DNA of 64,000 bases from Planomicrobium stackebrandtii (GTDB taxonomy: Bacteria > Bacillota > Bacilli > Bacillales_A > Planococcaceae). The notes under the pieces are model-generated. The model saw only the letters and a program-made list of their open reading frames with translations. It ran no database searches and was not told the origin of the DNA. The translations under genes were made by a program, and so were the position numbers. Numbering within the stretch: the first letter of the stretch is position 1; each line of letters starts with the position of its first letter. Positions 63,333 through 64,000 of the stretch are shown piece after piece. The DNA is taken from contig NZ_JAUSWB010000005.1 of assembly GCF_030814955.1 (NCBI RefSeq), positions 186,001 through 250,000 on the forward strand, given 5' to 3'.

Positions 63333-64000
63333 ATGCACACATGGAAACAAGCGGCTTGGCTGGCGGGTTTTGAACTAAAGGCAAGAATGAAGCGTTCGTT
63401 GCTCATGTTGGCTTTTTACACAATCGTCGGTTTTATTTTTCTAACATCATTTGATAATTACCTGGCAGACAACTTTTATGCGTTTGATTTATTGTTTTTG
63501 CTGCTGTTCATTATGTTTCCGGCCTGGATGAAACCGAAAATATTCCAGATGCAGAAAATGGACGGGGATTTATGGGCTGTTCCTGCAGTCATTATGCTCC
63601 AGCAGCTGCCGGTTCCAAAAGCGGTGATTGTCAAAAGCCGCTTCATCATCCACAGTGTGTATTCTTTTCCGTACCAGTTAATGTTACTCGTCATGCTGTT
63701 GGTTGTGTCTCCCGGTTTTCGGGAAATGATCACGCCGTTGAGCTACACGGCTTTTGTCACCATTTGGCTGGCGGTTTCAGTCGCACTGGGCTTTGCCATG
63801 GCGGCAAGTGAAGCAGGCGGAACATTCGAAACGAAACTACTGGCCAAATCGATGATTTATCTTGTGCTCGGCATTGCCGTTTTTTACGCCGCTTTTCAGT
63901 GGCTGGCAGAAGAAGGCCTGATTTACTGGACAATCGGACTGGCTCAAAACTGGCCGCTGCTGTCCATCGGTGTTTCCCTGTTGGTCATCTATGCGGGATG
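63333..64000 (+). CDS. Membrane protein, possible ABC-type permease (cut by window edge)
   Basis: ATG 63333 lies nine bases after AGAGGAG and the frame stays open to the end (222 residues). At least six hydrophobic segments are visible (starting about residues 24, 49, 107, 131, 164 and 200). The basic start MHTWKQAAWLAGFELKAR is usual for ABC-2-type permeases of the YtrC/D kind. The operator before it supports a GntR-controlled ABC operon continuing outside the window. No nucleotide-binding motif is visible. Confidence 0.6.
   Translation, partial: MHTWKQAAWLAGFELKARMKRSLLMLAFYTIVGFIFLTSFDNYLADNFYAFDLLFLLLFIMFPAWMKPKIFQMQKMDGDLWAVPAVIMLQQLPVPKAVIVKSRFIIHSVYSFPYQLMLLVMLLVVSPGFREMITPLSYTAFVTIWLAVSVALGFAMAASEAGGTFETKLLAKSMIYLVLGIAVFYAAFQWLAEEGLIYWTIGLAQNWPLLSIGVSLLVIYAG

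Overview
The window looks like chromosomal DNA of a low-to-mid-GC Gram-positive bacterium of the Bacillales. A Planococcus-like Planococcaceae is my best guess. The grounds are strong AAGGAGG-type ribosome binding sites, many TTG and GTG starts, sigma-A promoters, cre-like sites, RibT, AdaA, GutM, GanR-type genes, a FusB-family EF-G-binding protein and lipobox-type binding proteins. The species assignment is inference. No rRNA, tRNA, CRISPR array, insertion sequence or prophage gene was seen.

Layout. 1-1.8 kb: a flavodoxin tail, an acidic lipoprotein, a terminated stretch without a clear gene, a DUF1259-like protein and a RibT-like acetyltransferase. 1.8-10.7 kb: a catechol ortho-cleavage cluster on the minus strand (catA, enol-lactonase, SLC13-type carrier, CMD-family protein, CoA-transferase A and B, muconate cycloisomerase, thiolase), with a divergent IclR regulator and a palindromic operator. 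Muconolactone isomerase (catC) is missing. 10.8-13.2 kb: pabA and a fused pabBC. 13.2-24.4 kb: a C-P lyase (phosphonate) locus: PhnF-like regulator, operator, phnGHIJKML, a PHP-type cyclic phosphodiesterase and the transporter phnDCEE. 24.5-29.3 kb: an SDR, an Asp/Glu racemase-like protein, an EF-G-binding protein, and a GntR regulator with an MmgE/PrpD protein. 29.5-38.7 kb: a glucitol-type PTS operon with GutM and a SAF-domain dehydrogenase, then a complete acetoin-dehydrogenase-like E1-E2-E3 operon and a SorC-type regulator. Both operons have the same 26-bp element at the same place just after the -10 box, so they probably form one regulon. 40-46 kb: an FAH-family hydrolase, an Ada-type alkylation repair operon (adaA, alkA, ogt) with an Ada-box-like site, and a class F sortase paired with a duplicated MPATG surface protein. 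46.7-51.7 kb: hydrolases, an M42 aminopeptidase and a lone peptide-binding lipoprotein. 52.1-61.3 kb: a galactan utilisation locus (ganR, ganS, ganP, ganQ, ganA, ganB) with two matching GanR operators and a cre site. 61.5-64 kb: aldo/keto reductase, small proteins and the start of a membrane protein behind a YtrA-like palindrome.

The most unusual feature is a family of three intergenic arrays (46462-46566, 58975-59079, 61337-61441). Each has exactly five units of 21 bp with a core TTGGAnnGTATTT. The last unit of each ends in GTATATCC or GTATGTCC instead. I do not recognise this element. The second strong candidate is the shared-operator regulon joining the polyol PTS, the SAF dehydrogenase and the 2-oxoacid/acetoin dehydrogenase complex.
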